Assembly (NCBI GenBank): GCA_013400975.1
Contig: WBMZ01012771.1
Span: 62,001-126,000, forward strand
Length of the DNA stretch: 64,000 nucleotides
Origin: Atrichornis clamosus
Taxonomy: Eukaryota; Chordata; Aves; Passeriformes; Menuridae
Reading direction: 5' to 3'
The notes under the pieces are model-generated. The model saw only the letters and a program-made list of their open reading frames with translations. It made no database searches and had not been told where the DNA came from. Within the stretch, counting starts at the first letter, position 1. Each line of letters begins with the position of its first letter. Below are positions 12,707 to 25,306 of this stretch, one piece after another. The translations under genes and the position numbers were made by a program.

Positions 12707-12877
12707 ACCAGAAAGCCCATAGAGGTTTTGGTGTCTTTTTTCTTGGAGATATTCAAAAGTCATCTGAACACTGTCCTGGACAACCTGCTCAAGATGACGC
12801 TTCCCTACGAGGGGGCTGGAACAGATGGCCTCCAAAGGTGCCTTCCAACCCCAGTCATTCTGTGATTCTGAGGTTCT
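12707..12877 (+). mobile_element. CR1 LINE 3' end, very short copy
   Basis: The last about 170 bases of a CR1: a TGGAGATATTCAAAAGTCATC block, CTGTCCTGGACAACCTGCTC, GGAACAGATGGCCTCCAAAGG, and CCTTCCAACCCCAGTCATTCTGTGATTCTG at the end. It lies less than 300 bases downstream of another CR1 tail on the same strand but is a different subfamily type, since the two overlap in consensus position yet differ in sequence, so they are separate insertions. Confidence 0.9.
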
Positions 12878-13461
12878 CTAAACAAAAAGTTGCAAAGAGA
12901 CAGGAGTAGGAAACACTGATGGCAGGATATTTGAACACTACTGTCACGTGGAAGATATGTCTTTGTGTGCCCTTTGTTTGGATATCCAATTTCAAGACCA
13001 CGTGATGTGTGAGTAACTAGCTTCTGCCAAGTGTGGTAGGTGTGCCATGGGGTAGAGTGCACTAGGAGAATTAGGGAAAAAAGCCTTAATTTTGTGTCAG
13101 TCAAGATCCTGTCTGTCAGTCAATGAAAAGTCTAGGCATCTGTGATGGACTGGCACCACTGATAGGACCTATTTGCTCTTTATCTATCTGCTGTATACAA
13201 TTTTATATTAAACTTTGTTCAGTAAAATAATGAGCTGAACAGTAGAGAAGAAGGCTATGGGAGGCCGTTCCCTTGTGGATGAGGATGACACTACTTCTTT
13301 TGTGAGAGATTTAACTATGTTTACCCAGGAAAAACCTCTGGACTTGATATGGATCCAGCATCTCCTGATGCTGTCGTGTGACCAGGGGCATGAGGCATAT
13401 CAGGGTGGGGGAGCTTTACTATGGCACCAGAAATCTAAATGAAATACTTTAGAAGTTATTC
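12878..13461. other. Unannotated sequence between CR1 and LTR
   Basis: No family or gene recognised. The minus strand is open for 99 codons across 12805-13104, but this overlaps the CR1 tail and is best read as chance. Confidence 0.55.
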
Positions 13462-13959
13462 TGTGGTTGTGGTTTGACCCCAGTGACCAACTCTACCCCA
13501 CACAGCTGCTCACTCACTCACACCCGGTAGGATGGGGGAGAAAATCAGAAGGGTAAAAGTGAAAAAACTCAAGGATTGAGACAAAGGCAGTGTAATATGT
13601 AAAACAATAGCTGTATGCAAAAGCAAGGCAAAACAAAGAATTCATTCACAACTATCTCCAGGAAAACAAGGCTCCATCTTGCATAATGGTGACTTGGGAA
13701 GACAAATTCTCTAACTTTGAACATCTCCATTTCTCCTTCGTCCCCAAACTGTGTCTCCTCCCAAATTCTAGTGCACCCCATCCTACTCGCTGGTGGGGTG
13801 ATATGAGAAATAGAAAAGGCATGATGCTCTGTAAGCACTTTCAAGCCATAATTAAAACATTGGTGTGTTACAAACATGGTTTTCATCACATCTCCAAAAC
13901 ATAACCCCATTCTAGATACCATGAAGAAATTTAATTCTACTACAGTGAAAAGCAGTACA
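13462..13959 (-). mobile_element. Solo ERV LTR, same family as 1499-2082
   Basis: It begins TGTGGTTGTGGTTTGACCCCAG and carries the family's CACACAGCTGCTCACTCACTC block, GGATGGGGGAGAAAATCAG, CTGTGTCTCCTCCCAA near 13750, and the closing block AAAACATAACCCCATTCTAG...GAAGAAATTTAATTCTAC, ending ...AGTACA. The segment that normally carries GGTATGGAATATCCCT is missing, an internal deletion compared with the copies at 1499 and 57821. Flanking bases do not give a convincing target-site duplication (TATTC versus TCTAC), so the ends may have decayed. Strand is assigned from the family's orientation. Confidence 0.8.
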
Positions 13960-16900
13960 TCTACACAAAGTTTTGCTATCTAAAAAGCCGCTGAAAGTTA
14001 CTGGTTTGAGTAAAGTCCTGAAAGGTGCAGCGGACAAGGGAAGATGCAACATTTGGTTTCAAGGTTGTTTTTTTTAAATTTTTGTTTTACCTGAATTCTT
14101 TATCTGACTACCAGACATACGTTTCTTTCTGTATGTGTTTAAAACTCACCTCTTTCTAGTTCATATTTAATTAATCACCTCTGCTAAAAGATTTAAAATA
14201 ATTTTTATTTTTAAAAATATATTTACCTCAAGAAAATTATGTAGTTAGTCATTGTTCAGAGCACTGAGTGTCCTATCAGATTGTGCAGAAGTACTCAGCC
14301 ATAAGAATCGGAGGATCACCAACACTGCAAAGAGATTGCCTGAGTTAGACAAGGATTGAGATGTATGGGAATGGTACAGGATCACTTTTTATGCTTTTAG
14401 GTGTACATCTAGAACTCAAGGCAGATATAGACTTTAAGCATTAAATATAAGCACCTTAGGAAAAAATGAAAGAGACGAAAAGAAGCCTTTGCTTTTGAGA
14501 TTGGGAATTGCTGCCTTTGGTTCAATTAATATTTTGCATATGTATTTGGTTTTGATTTTCCCCACAAAAATTATTGCAGCCTTCTTTTTTAAACAATCCT
14601 AGGTTGTTTTTTGTTGGGTTCCTTTGAGTGTTTTTTTGAGGGGACATATTACTTATTTTTCTAAGTCTAACTTAAAAGTAGGATGTAACCTTGGCATATT
14701 TTGGAATATTTATTTTAGTTGAAAGAGTATTATCATTAAAATAGTGACACTGTTTATTTGTTGTTGCGAAACATTGTAGTGCAACACCGCAGAGAAAGGA
14801 CCAGGATAATGTTACTTTAGACCTTAGTACTTGCTCTAACAACTGACTTCTACTTTGAAAGAGAGTGGTGGCATATGATTGGTTTGCTGCAAATAAACCA
14901 GATTTTACCTGGGCTTGACATCACATTTAATTAATAACATTTTGCTGCATATTTTGGCTTATTATTTCTGTAAAAAAAAGTAGAGTTAGTAGAACATAAG
15001 AAAGGAACTCTTGACTTTTCTCTTTTCATCTTCATAGGAGTGTAGTAGCTTAGGTGAAAATACTATAAATAATTAAAGAAAGATCTTCTAAATTCCAGAA
15101 ACAATTTTAAAAGCAAACAATGAAAATAAACCCTTAGGGGAAATTTTATTGTTTGGAAATCTTTGAAAAAAAATTTAAAATACTATATTTAAATTTCTGA
15201 CAGTTTAAGATGTTCATAAGTTCTCCATAAACAGCTACATATATTTCTTCATATACAATTTCAGTTATTCATATACATATTTCTTCTTTTGTATAAGAGA
15301 TAATATCTCTCTTTAATGTACTTTTTTATATATTGGGTTCACTAATCACCTAATCTGTGTGTCTTGACTTATTTTTCTTGCTTGTTTTTCTTGTTTTTCT
15401 AAACAATGGACAAAGATACACCCTCTATCTTCATCTAACCTGAATGCATTTGGCTGTGTGTGATTGTTTCATGCATGTATCAGTCTTCTGACTTACCTTA
15501 AAAACTAGACAAGCTATGATTTTCCTTCACCCAAAAGGTCAGAAATAAAAGCAAGCAAACCCTGAAAAATATCTAGATGCCACTTGCTTCCCTGTTCCTT
15601 TTCAGTATTGAAATATATTTGGTTTCAAGTCACTGGGCAAGGTAAGAGTATCCGAGTACTGAGCAAGTAAAATATTGAAAATATTTTTTGGTAGTAATGT
15701 GCATTGTTTAGTCAGTATCGCTCTTCTTCCCTTCTGAAAAGCCTTAGGGCAAGATCATGTCTCTCTCCTGCTCCCTGGCTATCTCTACAAATTACTTGGC
15801 AGCTTGTGATCACCTAACTGTGCAGTAATATTGTACCATCGTAGGTCTCTGTCAGATACATGTTCAAGGTATTGTTCTCAACTGGAAAAGCTTTAGGCAG
15901 TCACCATATGATAGTACGGCATGCATTTCAACATTTCCATTTAATGTTTGAGCTATTGCTTCAGCTGTTTCTGTACGTTTTGTTCTCACAAGTTTCCTGT
16001 TGCAGGTATTCTGACATGCTTCTTATGGTAATCGAACACATATGTCTTTAGCATACAAAATACATTGTATAAAGCTGTTGGATACATCTTAGGAAAAATA
16101 AGCTGTTGGATACATCTTAAGAAAAAAAAAGTTTGAAATAATTTTTGTGTAAGCAGTTCCTCTTTTAAAGTTGATGGCAATGTTTTTTAAAGCAGATAAA
16201 TTAAAAAAAATAAGCTGTTGTTGAAGAATACTGCAGAAGACTGTTAGCCTCATATTGTCATGTAGACAAAGAGTTGGTCTTACTCCTTTACAGAGATGAT
16301 ATACACAAAACAAATATTCAGCTAAATCCTCCCACTCTACAGGAAATAGTAAGTTATCTGAAAAAGTAAACCGGGATTTTGCATTTTATTTTAATTTAAT
16401 TTCTTTGTTTTTAATTCTTTCATATACTTTTCTTTAAAAGTAAGTATTTGGAAAGGGTAGGGAAGAAAGTGTACAAGGATGGAGATAAAAAAAAAGGCAG
16501 AAATTAAAATTGCCAGGAGAGATCAATGTGCTCAGGAAATGGACTTACACTGTTTTCATGCTTTTCAGTACAATATGAATTAATGTATCAGCCTTTATTC
16601 TACTGTTTATATATGCCAAATTAAGTTGCTAATTTTCTGCATGTTAACTGAAAGGAAGGATCAATTTTATACATCCAACAAAAAGTAAGAAGCACTATTT
16701 CCTGTTTTAAAATCTATAGTGCATATTTCATTATTAGAAGGAAAACAGTGAAGCAGAACATTAAAATGATCTTTTGGATAAAAGATGTTTTTTCATTTTT
16801 ATGTATGGAATAATTTTTGATAGTTTACTTATTTTTAAGATATTTCTGCTATTTCCAAGTTACACATCCCATGCTTTACCTTTCTTCACTGAAATTAGAA

Positions 16901-17910
16901 AAAATTGCCCACAATTAATCCAGTTTATGACATACAAGAAAAAAAAGATATGCATTTTAGGTATTATTTACATACTTATTTTTTATTTAGTTAATTGCCT
17001 AAATTCCAGCATTAAGTATGGATGGAGATCAAAGGTTTAATGTTGAGCTAAGAAAAAGAGATTCATTTGACTGGGTTCTCATTTTAATGAATATCTTCAA
17101 AAGACTCTCTGTGGCAGTAGCAAAGCTGAAATAAGTCATGGACAAAACCAATTAGCTAAAATAATCTAATTAGCTAAAATAATGTCAGATCTTGTCTTGG
17201 TTATGTTACCAAAAGAGAAATTCAAACACATACCCTATTGAGCACCTCTGGAGCAAGCAGAGATTTTATTTCAAGTTAATTGCAGATTTTCAAGTTGGAG
17301 TATGCTATAATGAATTTCTGAGAAGACAGTACAGCATCCATTCTTAAAGCATTTAATGCGTTTTCATACAATTATATGTAGAGTTTTGAAATCTGACATA
17401 TTAAAATTGCTGTGGTGTTTTTCCAGTGATTTTCCCTTAAAATATTATCAGAAAACATCTGTAATGAGATATTTAATTTGAGCGATGTTGATTTATTGTC
17501 ATGAGCAACATATGAACTGCATCATTTTAACACTGTACAGTGCCATACACTTTTGAACTTTTGTTCCTGCAAAGACAAATTCTGCATTCTTGAGTACCTC
17601 CTTTCCTTTCTCTCATATGCTGAATTATAGATATATGGGTAAAAGATTTTTGGAATTTGAAAGACAGAGAATTTCTTGTTGTCAGCTTACGTTCTCTGAA
17701 AATATTCAAGTCAATAGCCTTTACAGAAAAGAGGCCTATGACTTCTAATAAATGTTGTGTGTTTGTTACAGACACTTCTGACTTCAGTTCCTGCAGTTTG
17801 TGATTCAGTGAGTGCAAGAACACTCTGTAAATGCTAAGATCAGCCTCTATCAGAGTCATTGGTCATATTAGATCTAGTGTCAATACTTACATTTAAATCC
17901 TAATCAGTTC
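13960..17910. other. AT-rich sequence, nothing recognised
   Basis: Long AT-rich tract without CR1 or LTR signatures. Two small local duplications are present: 16073-16128 (listed separately) and a 19-base unit around AATTAGCTAAAATAATCT repeated at 17153-17185. Frames of 60-110 codons carry no recognisable domain. Confidence 0.55.
16073..16128. repeat. 28-bp tandem duplication
   Basis: AGCTGTTGGATACATCTTAG and its repeat starting 28 bases later are near identical, differing mainly by G/A at the end of the unit. A partial third match, AATAAGCTGTTG, lies about 100 bases downstream near 16208. Confidence 0.8.
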
Positions 17911-18056
17911 TGTTCAGTGGATCAAAAGGACTTAAAGAGCAAAGTTGCCTGTCTCAAACAGTCAAGGCCACAGAAAGAACTTGCCATAAGATAGGCCACT
18001 GCAGCAGGAGCTTGAGATAAGCACAGAAGGGAGGAATTTGTCATAATACGTATTAA
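17911..18056 (+). mobile_element. ERV LTR fragment (5' LTR remnant)
   Basis: From TGTTC at 17911 the sequence aligns with the start of the element at 18758: both carry ACTTAAAGAGC(A)A/CAGTTGCCTGTCTCAAACA followed by similar AGAAAGAA(C/T)TTGCCA, AAGATA and GAAGG(G/A)AGGAATTT blocks. Similarity stops near 18050, so only about 145 bases of this copy remain. The two copies flank the Env-like frame, as the two LTRs of one provirus would, with most of the left LTR, gag and pol deleted. Confidence 0.6.
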
Positions 18057-18090
18057 CCTTCCTAGTTCTGCCTTGTAAGGCTTTAGATTT

Positions 18091-18732
18091 ATGATGATTT
18101 GGCTAAATTTTTCAGAGATATTAACAGGTGAATTTAATAGTCTTAACAAAACAAAAGAAAATATTACATGGGAAAAATTTGAGTACCCCTTCCTAGACCA
18201 GAAAGAAGGACAACGATGGACCACAAATGGAACATGGATAGAATGCAAGGAAGCATTTTACCAGCTCCCGTACAACTGTACCTGGAACCATTTATGGAAC
18301 CATGTTGTTGATCTTTAGATATTACATTGGAAAGTGCAGTTTCTAGTCCCTGTGTGATGGTACCATGATGAGATTCTCCTGTTGAGAGTGGGTTTTCCAA
18401 AGTAGATTGGAGACTTGTATTCCCATTTGAACATGTCTGATGTATTAATGGGTTTCCTAACGTGTGTCCTAAGGGCTTTTAACTTTACCTGTATTTGTAA
18501 GTTCATTAATATTAAGGGATGTGATTTTAGCTATTCAGATCCTGGTCATCCCATCAATTGTTCCCATCTAATCACTGTGGTTATTTTCTTGATGTTTACT
18601 GTTTTAATTTTCATTTTGGTAATTGCATTTTATTGGACAATTAGTCGCATTATCTCTTGTTTTTCTTCTTTTTTTCTGTCTTTTCTCCTACTATCCACTA
18701 CACATGCAACAACCATGGTGGACAAACCATAA
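18091..18732 (+). pseudogene. env-like: Decayed ERV envelope-like gene, C-terminal part
   Basis: A single reading frame of 213 codons runs through this interval, broken by three in-frame stops at 18316, 18355 and 18403; the open parts are 18091-18318 and 18415-18732. The translated frame is unusually rich in N-glycosylation sequons: five in the first 75 codons (starting at codons 6, 19, 24, 46 and 62) and three in the last part (codons 6, 23 and 48 of that part). Paired cysteines accompany them. About 52 to 74 codons into the last part is a strongly hydrophobic stretch ending in an aromatic residue, followed by a second hydrophobic, serine-rich tail. Sequon-rich ectodomain, one membrane span near the C-terminus and a stop 25 bases before a putative LTR fit a retroviral envelope. 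I cannot name the ERV class. The surface-subunit N-terminus is missing and the stops make it non-functional. An unrelated membrane-protein pseudogene is the main alternative. Confidence 0.6.
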
Positions 18733-18757
18733 ACTGACAAAAATCCCCGGAAGACAG

Positions 18758-19325
18758 TGTTCGTGTCACAGAATGGTGTAAGAACTTAAAGAGCACAGTT
18801 GCCTGTCTCAAACAATGTCAGGACTGCAGAAAGAATTTGCCAGAAGATAAGACACCACAGCAACATCTTCAGATAAGACCAGAAGGAAGGAATTTTCAAC
18901 TGGAAGGTGGCAACTCCAGGCCTGGAGTTAAGATCTGGTTAGCACATTCTGGTTAATGTATCCAGACAAAATTTCCCACTGTGGGGAGCTGTGGGAGAGG
19001 AAGCAACTGCTCATACGCTTGTGGGACTCCCACGTTACGGGACAGATGGCATCTGTGACTACCAACGGCCACCAAAGTGCCCCACACTCATTTCTGGGGC
19101 CTTCTGCCAGAGGACTGTGCATGATCCACTTGTTAAAGCTCCCCCCACTCTGCCCCGAGGGGAGGCACCAGGGTGTTCTCACCTGAACCTGAATGTTTAT
19201 TAACCCATTGAACTCTTTGTTTTGTGGGCTTCCCCCACACCCAACAGATCTAGACTGCAGCCCATGGACATCTAAATTGCTCATCACTGGATCCATGGAT
19301 ATATCCATGAAATCTTTCCTCTCCA
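18758..19325 (+). mobile_element. ERV LTR (3' LTR of the Env-bearing remnant)
   Basis: It begins TGTTCGTGTCACAGAATGG, directly after a short purine-leaning stretch that could be a decayed polypurine tract, and its first about 130 bases repeat those at 17911. It is GC-richer than the flanks, and contains the blocks TTTCCCACTGTGGGGAGC and CTCCCCCCACTCTGCCCCGAGG. No clear TATA or poly(A) signal was found on the plus strand, and the right end is uncertain (no unambiguous CA terminus or duplication), so the end given is where the composition returns to background. A perfect 16-base palindrome, CATGGATATATCCATG, lies at 19294-19309. Confidence 0.5.
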
Positions 19326-20321
19326 ATGTCTACTATTATCCTTTCTTTATCTTTCTTTTCCTTATTTATTTCCTTAAATGATGTTTTCATGCTTCAATAT
19401 TGTCATATTATTATAGATAATAACTAAGATGACTATTTATCTCCTTTCCATTGCAACCAAACTGTTCTAAAATACACACACACACACACACACGCTCACT
19501 TAGTGAGTCATTAAGGTCATTAAGGTCATTAAATATTTTTTCACTCTAATCCTTCCCAAGGGATATATTAACAAGAAACTCAGTTACCCCAGCTCAGAGG
19601 CAGGTTGTGACATGGACATATACCAGTTTTCAACTGAAATCAGCAAATGTGGACTCAGCTCCAGGTAGAATGAAATCCTAGGGATGGAATTGAATCCAAA
19701 GCAGTGATATTCATAATAAACACTCTGATCAAGTACTGGATGAAAGGAAGTCACCACGACCATCTTCTCTGAAAGACACTTTTCCTGTTCATCAAGGACA
19801 TAAAGTTATGTAAAAAATTGATTCCTGGAAGTGAGAAAAGCATAGGAACATCTGATATACAATGGAATATTATCAGCAGAAAATGTGATGTTAGGACCAC
19901 ACAAGATGGAGTAGTGAGTACGCCACTGTATGCCTAATTGATTGAATTTTGCAGCTATCATTCTTTTTTGAGACATCTAAAATACCCAGTCGCCTTCTGG
20001 TGAAATAATTCAGACCTCAGGCCACAGACTGTGACTGAAATAAAGGTAATGATATCCAGCTCTGGAGTGGAGGTTTTGAGGTAGTTTCTTATCCATATTT
20101 GTTGGAGCAGAATGTAAACCTCCAAGACATATGATGTTATTGACAGAGATAATCCACGATGAAATTGCTCTATTTTGCAACAATTTAAAAATAGAGATGA
20201 AGGGAAAAAATATTGGGCAGCCTCATTTCAGAACTTTCTTGAACTATAGACTTGAATAATTATCTAATATCAAACATATAGAACACAGAATGATATTAGG
20301 AGCCATTTCTTTATGGCGGGT
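19326..20321. other. Unannotated sequence with microsatellites
   Basis: Holds the CA repeat at 19474-19493 and a 9-base unit (TCATTAAGG, about 2.7 copies) at 19508-19532. The rest shows no recognised repeat or gene. Confidence 0.55.
19474..19493. repeat. (AC)10 microsatellite
   Basis: Ten uninterrupted AC dinucleotides. Likely length-polymorphic. Confidence 0.95.
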
Positions 20322-20739
20322 TGTCGTGGTTTTGGAATGGTGTTCTCCAGTTTGGTGCTCCCACTAAAACCATGAGCCACTCCCCCTTCCCCCTCCCACT
20401 GGAGGGATAAAAGTCAAAGATCACAAGTTGAGATAAGAACAGTTTACTGGAAACAGCAATGAGCGAAGAAAATGAACAGTAACAGCAATAATATTAATAA
20501 CAAAAGTCATAAAGAAAGAAATAATTTACACAGAAAAATAAACTCAACAATGGACAATACCATATGGCTCCCTCCACCAAGTTTTCTCAATTGGTTGGAC
20601 CCCTTTCTCCCCAGAAGACAGTCCCTTTCTTCCCACCCCTGGCAATGATGTGAGGTGGTATGGAATAACCTCTGAGTCCTGGTCATACCCCCTCCCTGCT
20701 ACTGCAAAAATAAACCTTGTCCTGGCAGGAACCAGGACA
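20322..20739 (-). mobile_element. Solo ERV LTR
   Basis: It begins TGTCGTGGTTTTGGAATGG and ends GCAGGAACCAGGACA, the paired TGTC...GGACA termini of this avian LTR group. Internal marks are CACTCCCCCTTCCCCCTCCC, the motif TTGAGATAAGAACAGTTTAC near 20430, and GGTATGGAATAACC at 20657. It is a distinct subfamily from the copies at 1499 and 57821: the first 60 and last 80 bases differ while the middle blocks are shared. No target-site duplication is visible (CGGGT before, TTAAG after). Minus strand is inferred from the family orientation. Confidence 0.85.
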
Positions 20740-22369
20740 TTAAGTTTTAAGAATGGTCTTCCTGGAAAAACTAAATTACTAGATTTTATTATTAGTTAAT
20801 CCCTATTAAAGTATCATAGTTTTATTGAAAAGTAATATTAGATGCTGGTTTTAAAATTCTGTGTAGATATGAAAGCTGCATTACCATATAGAAAATTATC
20901 AACATGCTCTCTGAAAAGTGTTTTCCCTTTAATATTTATTCCTGTAGTAAACATTTATTCCATATTCTGAAAGAAAAACCTTTGTTATTCCAACATTTTT
21001 TAAAGTATAAAGACTGAACATTGACATCATCAGACTCTTAGTGCTTCCGAATCTGCTTATTTTCAAGTCAAAGCTACATCTATTTGTCCTGCCAAATGGA
21101 TTGATAAATCTATTTCTACTAACTGTAAAGATTATTTCACAGGGCAACATTTTGCAGCTGCTGTCTTGATACCCACTTTATATCTCTACAGCCCATCAGT
21201 ACCTCATATTACTATGCTACTATTTTTTTTTCTGTAATAATTCAAAATGACATAATGGAAAATGTAATTATGGGCATGAGAGTTATTTTATTCTACTTTT
21301 TCTTGTACAGACACCTTCCCCTGTGTGCACAACTGTAGTAATTAGTTCTGGTTTGTTTTCTTCCTCATCTGGGAGTTGGCAGGAATTTGGCCATAACTAA
21401 TAAGTGCATGATTAGTTTAGAACCTTTTAAACCATACACTCCTTTCTACTGACAATCCTAATAATATTTCTAGAGGATCCACTGGGATTCTGAGTGCTAT
21501 AATCATGTTAATATGATCACAAATTACATTCTAGTAATCCGGTATTTATTAAAGAGGATTCCCATTAGAAGAATAAATGCAGCTAGTCTCATACTTGGCA
21601 GATTTCAAGAAAAAGTAAGTTGCTTGAAGTCTCCAACTCCTTGCAGTGGCTCAGAAGTATTTTCATACATATGTGAGATTTATTCAATAAAGCCAGCACA
21701 AACTGAATTCAAATGCCATTCCTATTTCCATGATCATATATAACACTTATTGGTGAAGATTTAGTTATTTGGGGGAATAATTAAATAAAGACTTGATGAA
21801 TCATTCTTAGATCTCTTTCAAGTCAGAATGAAATATTTCATGTATTGTTGCTGCCATATATCAGCATTAAGAATATGTAGCTTAGATGAGGAACCTCCAC
21901 GCTCTTAAATGCAGAAATATACAATGAACTAATGTCCTGGCACTGGAAGGAATGTAGAATGCAGAAATTAATACTGGTCACTTTACAGACCGGACATAAA
22001 GAAAAGAGAAACTGACTTACACAGTGTCAAGCAATGAGATTAGAGCACGAATAGAAGCCCACTTAACCACAAAATAATTTAATCAGTGTTTTCTGAGAAC
22101 AAAACCAATTTTAACATAAGGTATATTGTTAGATACTCCTATAGTACAAATATAATAATACTGCTTAGGTATTATTATTAGCTTGAGTACTAGTAACTTG
22201 CATTATATGGGTCATATCAACAGGGAAATTGATGGTTTTGATTAACCAATAAATAAACAAAAATATTTTGAATAAATTTTGAAAAAAAATCTGGGTTGTA
22301 TTTTTTTTAAAAAATGACGTGCAGTGAGGACAACCATGTGATTTGGCCTGGTTGAGATGGATTTATGAA
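20740..22369. other. AT-rich sequence, nothing recognised
   Basis: No repeat family or coding signature was identified. Confidence 0.6.
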
Positions 22370-22790
22370 AGGCAGCTGAAGGGTCTAGAGCACAGGTCTT
22401 ATTACAGGCATCTGAGGGAATTGGATTTGTTTAGCCTGGAGTAAAGGATGCTCAAGGTAGACATGGCTCTCTAAAACTACCTGAGGAGGTTATAATCAGT
22501 GGGATGCCAGTCTCTTATCCCAAGTAACAAGTCATAGGACAAGAGGAAATGGCCTCAAGTTGCACCAGGGCAGATTTAGATGGATATTAGGGAACATTTC
22601 TTCACCAAAATTGTTATCAAGAATTGAAACAGGCTGCCCAAGGAAGTGATTGAGTCACCATTCCTGGAGGCATTTAAAAGACATATAGATGTGACACTTA
22701 GGGACATCGTTCAATGGTGGACTAGGTAGTGTTAACTTTACAGTTAGTTTTAGAGGTCTTATCCAAACTATATGAAAATGATTCTCAATG
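22370..22790 (+). mobile_element. CR1 LINE 3' end
   Basis: Starts in the ORF2 C-terminal region (AAGGGTCTAGAGCACAGGTC; GAGGGAATTGGATTTGTTTAGCCTGGAG) and continues through GGACAAGAGGAAATGGCCTCAAG, TTCTTCACC, GAAACAGGCTGCCCAAGG, GTGATTGAGTCACC and a TAGAGGTCTTATCCAAAC block. The ATTCTATG tail is degraded. This is the same subfamily type as the copies at 12184 and 59301, which share the GTTGAGTCACCA-type block. No open frame survives. Confidence 0.93.
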
Positions 22791-25306
22791 AAAATGAAAT
22801 GAGGACTTTGTCAAGTAAAAAACTGAATAACTTGTGAAAGTATTAGCAATGTTTTACAGAAAACATTTTCAGTCTAAATGTAGAAATATCTTGAAATTAT
22901 CTTGATTAGATGTGCAAAGCAATACTGATTTCCTTTTGTATTATCACAGTGCATTGCTACTACACTATACACTACACTTAATGAGCTATTTGATCAGTCT
23001 TATTGAAAAGGCTAATCTCATCATAATTGGTCTTTCATGTTACTATGTCTTTTTTGGCACATGATCTAAGAAAGCTTGACTTCAATTGTAGAATATATTG
23101 CTTTTTTGTTCTAGAAATCCTTTCAACCCTTTCTTCTTTTCTTTTTTTATTCCTCCAGCCCTGTGGAAGAGCAAATAATCAAGAATATGACAGCCAAGGG
23201 GGTCATGTTCCACGAGCTAGGATGACTTGGCAACTAGTGAAAAGGGGACATGTGTCCTCCAGAGTTCAAGCACAGCCAAGACATTCCTGAGTCCTGCCCT
23301 GGCAGATGCTTTTACCGTGGGAGAGCACTGTGCCTTTAGATAATAGGGTACTGGGGAATCATTCTGATTAAAATGAAATTACCTTTTCCTTCTCTTTCCT
23401 CATAATTGATCCAATTACTGGGTTTAGAGCGTTGAAAAGAACTCTGAATATTTAAGGCAGACATAGACTAATTCTCAGGAAAACGTGCTTATCTGGAAAG
23501 AACTTTTATTGCCTCATCAGTTCAGAATGTCAGTATCAGCTTTTCTTCAACTATTGCACCACAAAGGGAAAGGAAATCATATAATTATTCCTCCTTAAAC
23601 AAAGTTTAAAGGACTGTTGAAATTCATCACCTTATTACCATATCTTCTGTGACAATGAAAGAATACTGACATGAGAGATATGAAAGGAATGTTTCTTTTT
23701 CCTTTCCTTAGGAAGGATGAGCTAGGTCAGTGCCACAAAACAGCAGAATACTTGTCCCAGCAATTTTTATTTTCCCAGTAATGATTTTTTTCCCAGTAGT
23801 TACAGAACTCCTCAAACACTCCTATAAGAAGACTTCTCCTAATCATTTCCAAGAAGAAATTTCCAGAAGAGGAAGGGGAATTATGCTAATGCACAGAACA
23901 ATAAACAGGATGATACAGTTCCTGTCCTCCACTCCCTGTCATGTTTATTTACCCACAAAATATTCCTGCTGCCTCAAATTAGGGGAAAAAAATCACTTTT
24001 TAATTTTTGTAACTTTGAGCACCAGGAGAATTAGACTTGATGCTAAGCAGTGACCTGGTGAGATTTCCCTGCTAGTTATTTTTCAGTTACTTGTGAAATT
24101 ACATCTTAGATTAAAGAATATAATTTACTGTTTCAGCACTAGGCTGTGTCTAACTGATATAATTAAGTCACATTTATCCAGTTAGACTATGATTTGCCTT
24201 TAGGCTTTGCCATTTCTCTGAGACTGGATTTTCTCCTATCTATTAGAGCCATTGCAGTTTAGCTGCAGGTCTGGTTTCCATTCTTCAGTGATATTTCTTG
24301 ATTTCACAGATCTATTTGATTCATATAAACTGAAGATTTTGCTGAGTCATCTACAAGGCTGTTTCATTCACATTTCCTCCAGAATCTCTCATAAACCGAT
24401 GAGTGTTAAATTGCTCAGTATTAATATTTTCTGTCCATTATACATAAAGACCTCAGGAAATTAGAAACTGAAAACCGATGAGCAAAACCAAGGCTTCTAA
24501 ATTTTTTTTTCTTAATAGACATTAGATTTTTTAGAGAAAAGTTATTGAACAGCCCTGTTTGTTTTAAGTAATCACAATAATGGTGCTGGAAAACATCAAT
24601 CATAAATATTCATTTCGTACCATTTCCCCAGAAGGTACTTTTACTTCACTTCCTGTTTTCCAGTCTTCACTGGTGCCTATAAAATTACTCAGGGTATAGG
24701 TACCGACTGCACCAGAAATTTTAAATAGCATTGCTATCATTACCTTGCTCAAAACTAGAAATTTGTGGAAGGAGAAAATATCAATGAAACTGTTTTTTTC
24801 ATGCAATACAGATTATTCTAAAATGCCCCAAACATGTGAAGAACAGTTAATTAATTTCCCTGTTCATTACTGTGAACTCTTTTCAGAGCATTTAGCCTTC
24901 AAACTCTTTTCAGAAACTTTTGACCTGAATGTTTTCTCCTTGCCTGGTTCTTCTTCCCCATTGTTTTATACACTGTTAGAAAACAATGTGCAATAAAACA
25001 ATTATAAATGTATTTGTCTTGAACATAGACTAATAACTGCTTTTAGACAGAAGAAAACCCCTCATGTCCACTTCATAAAATATTTTGGTCTCTTCATTGT
25101 AAATGAAAATAGAAAACCTCCATTCTGAAAACCCTAGACACACCCAAAATTTCTCCATAAGCAAAGAAACAAATAGAAAACAACCACAACCCATTGACAA
25201 AATCCTTTCAGGAACAATTATTTCAGCTGAAATCAGAATTAAAAGCTACATTGAAGTGCTATTTGCACTTTTATGTCAATACATTAGATACAAAAGGATG
25301 TTATAA
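22791..25306. other. AT-rich sequence, nothing recognised
   Basis: No repeat family recognised. Open frames of up to 107 codons (for example 23730-24053 on +) show no domain I can identify and have AT-rich codon use typical of the background. Confidence 0.55.

Noticed and set aside
20322..20739. Target-site duplication for this LTR
   Set aside because: CGGGT before and TTAAG after do not match, although both LTR ends look complete; recombination or decay is possible.
23730..24053. 107-codon open frame on plus
   Set aside because: No domain or splice context; background composition.
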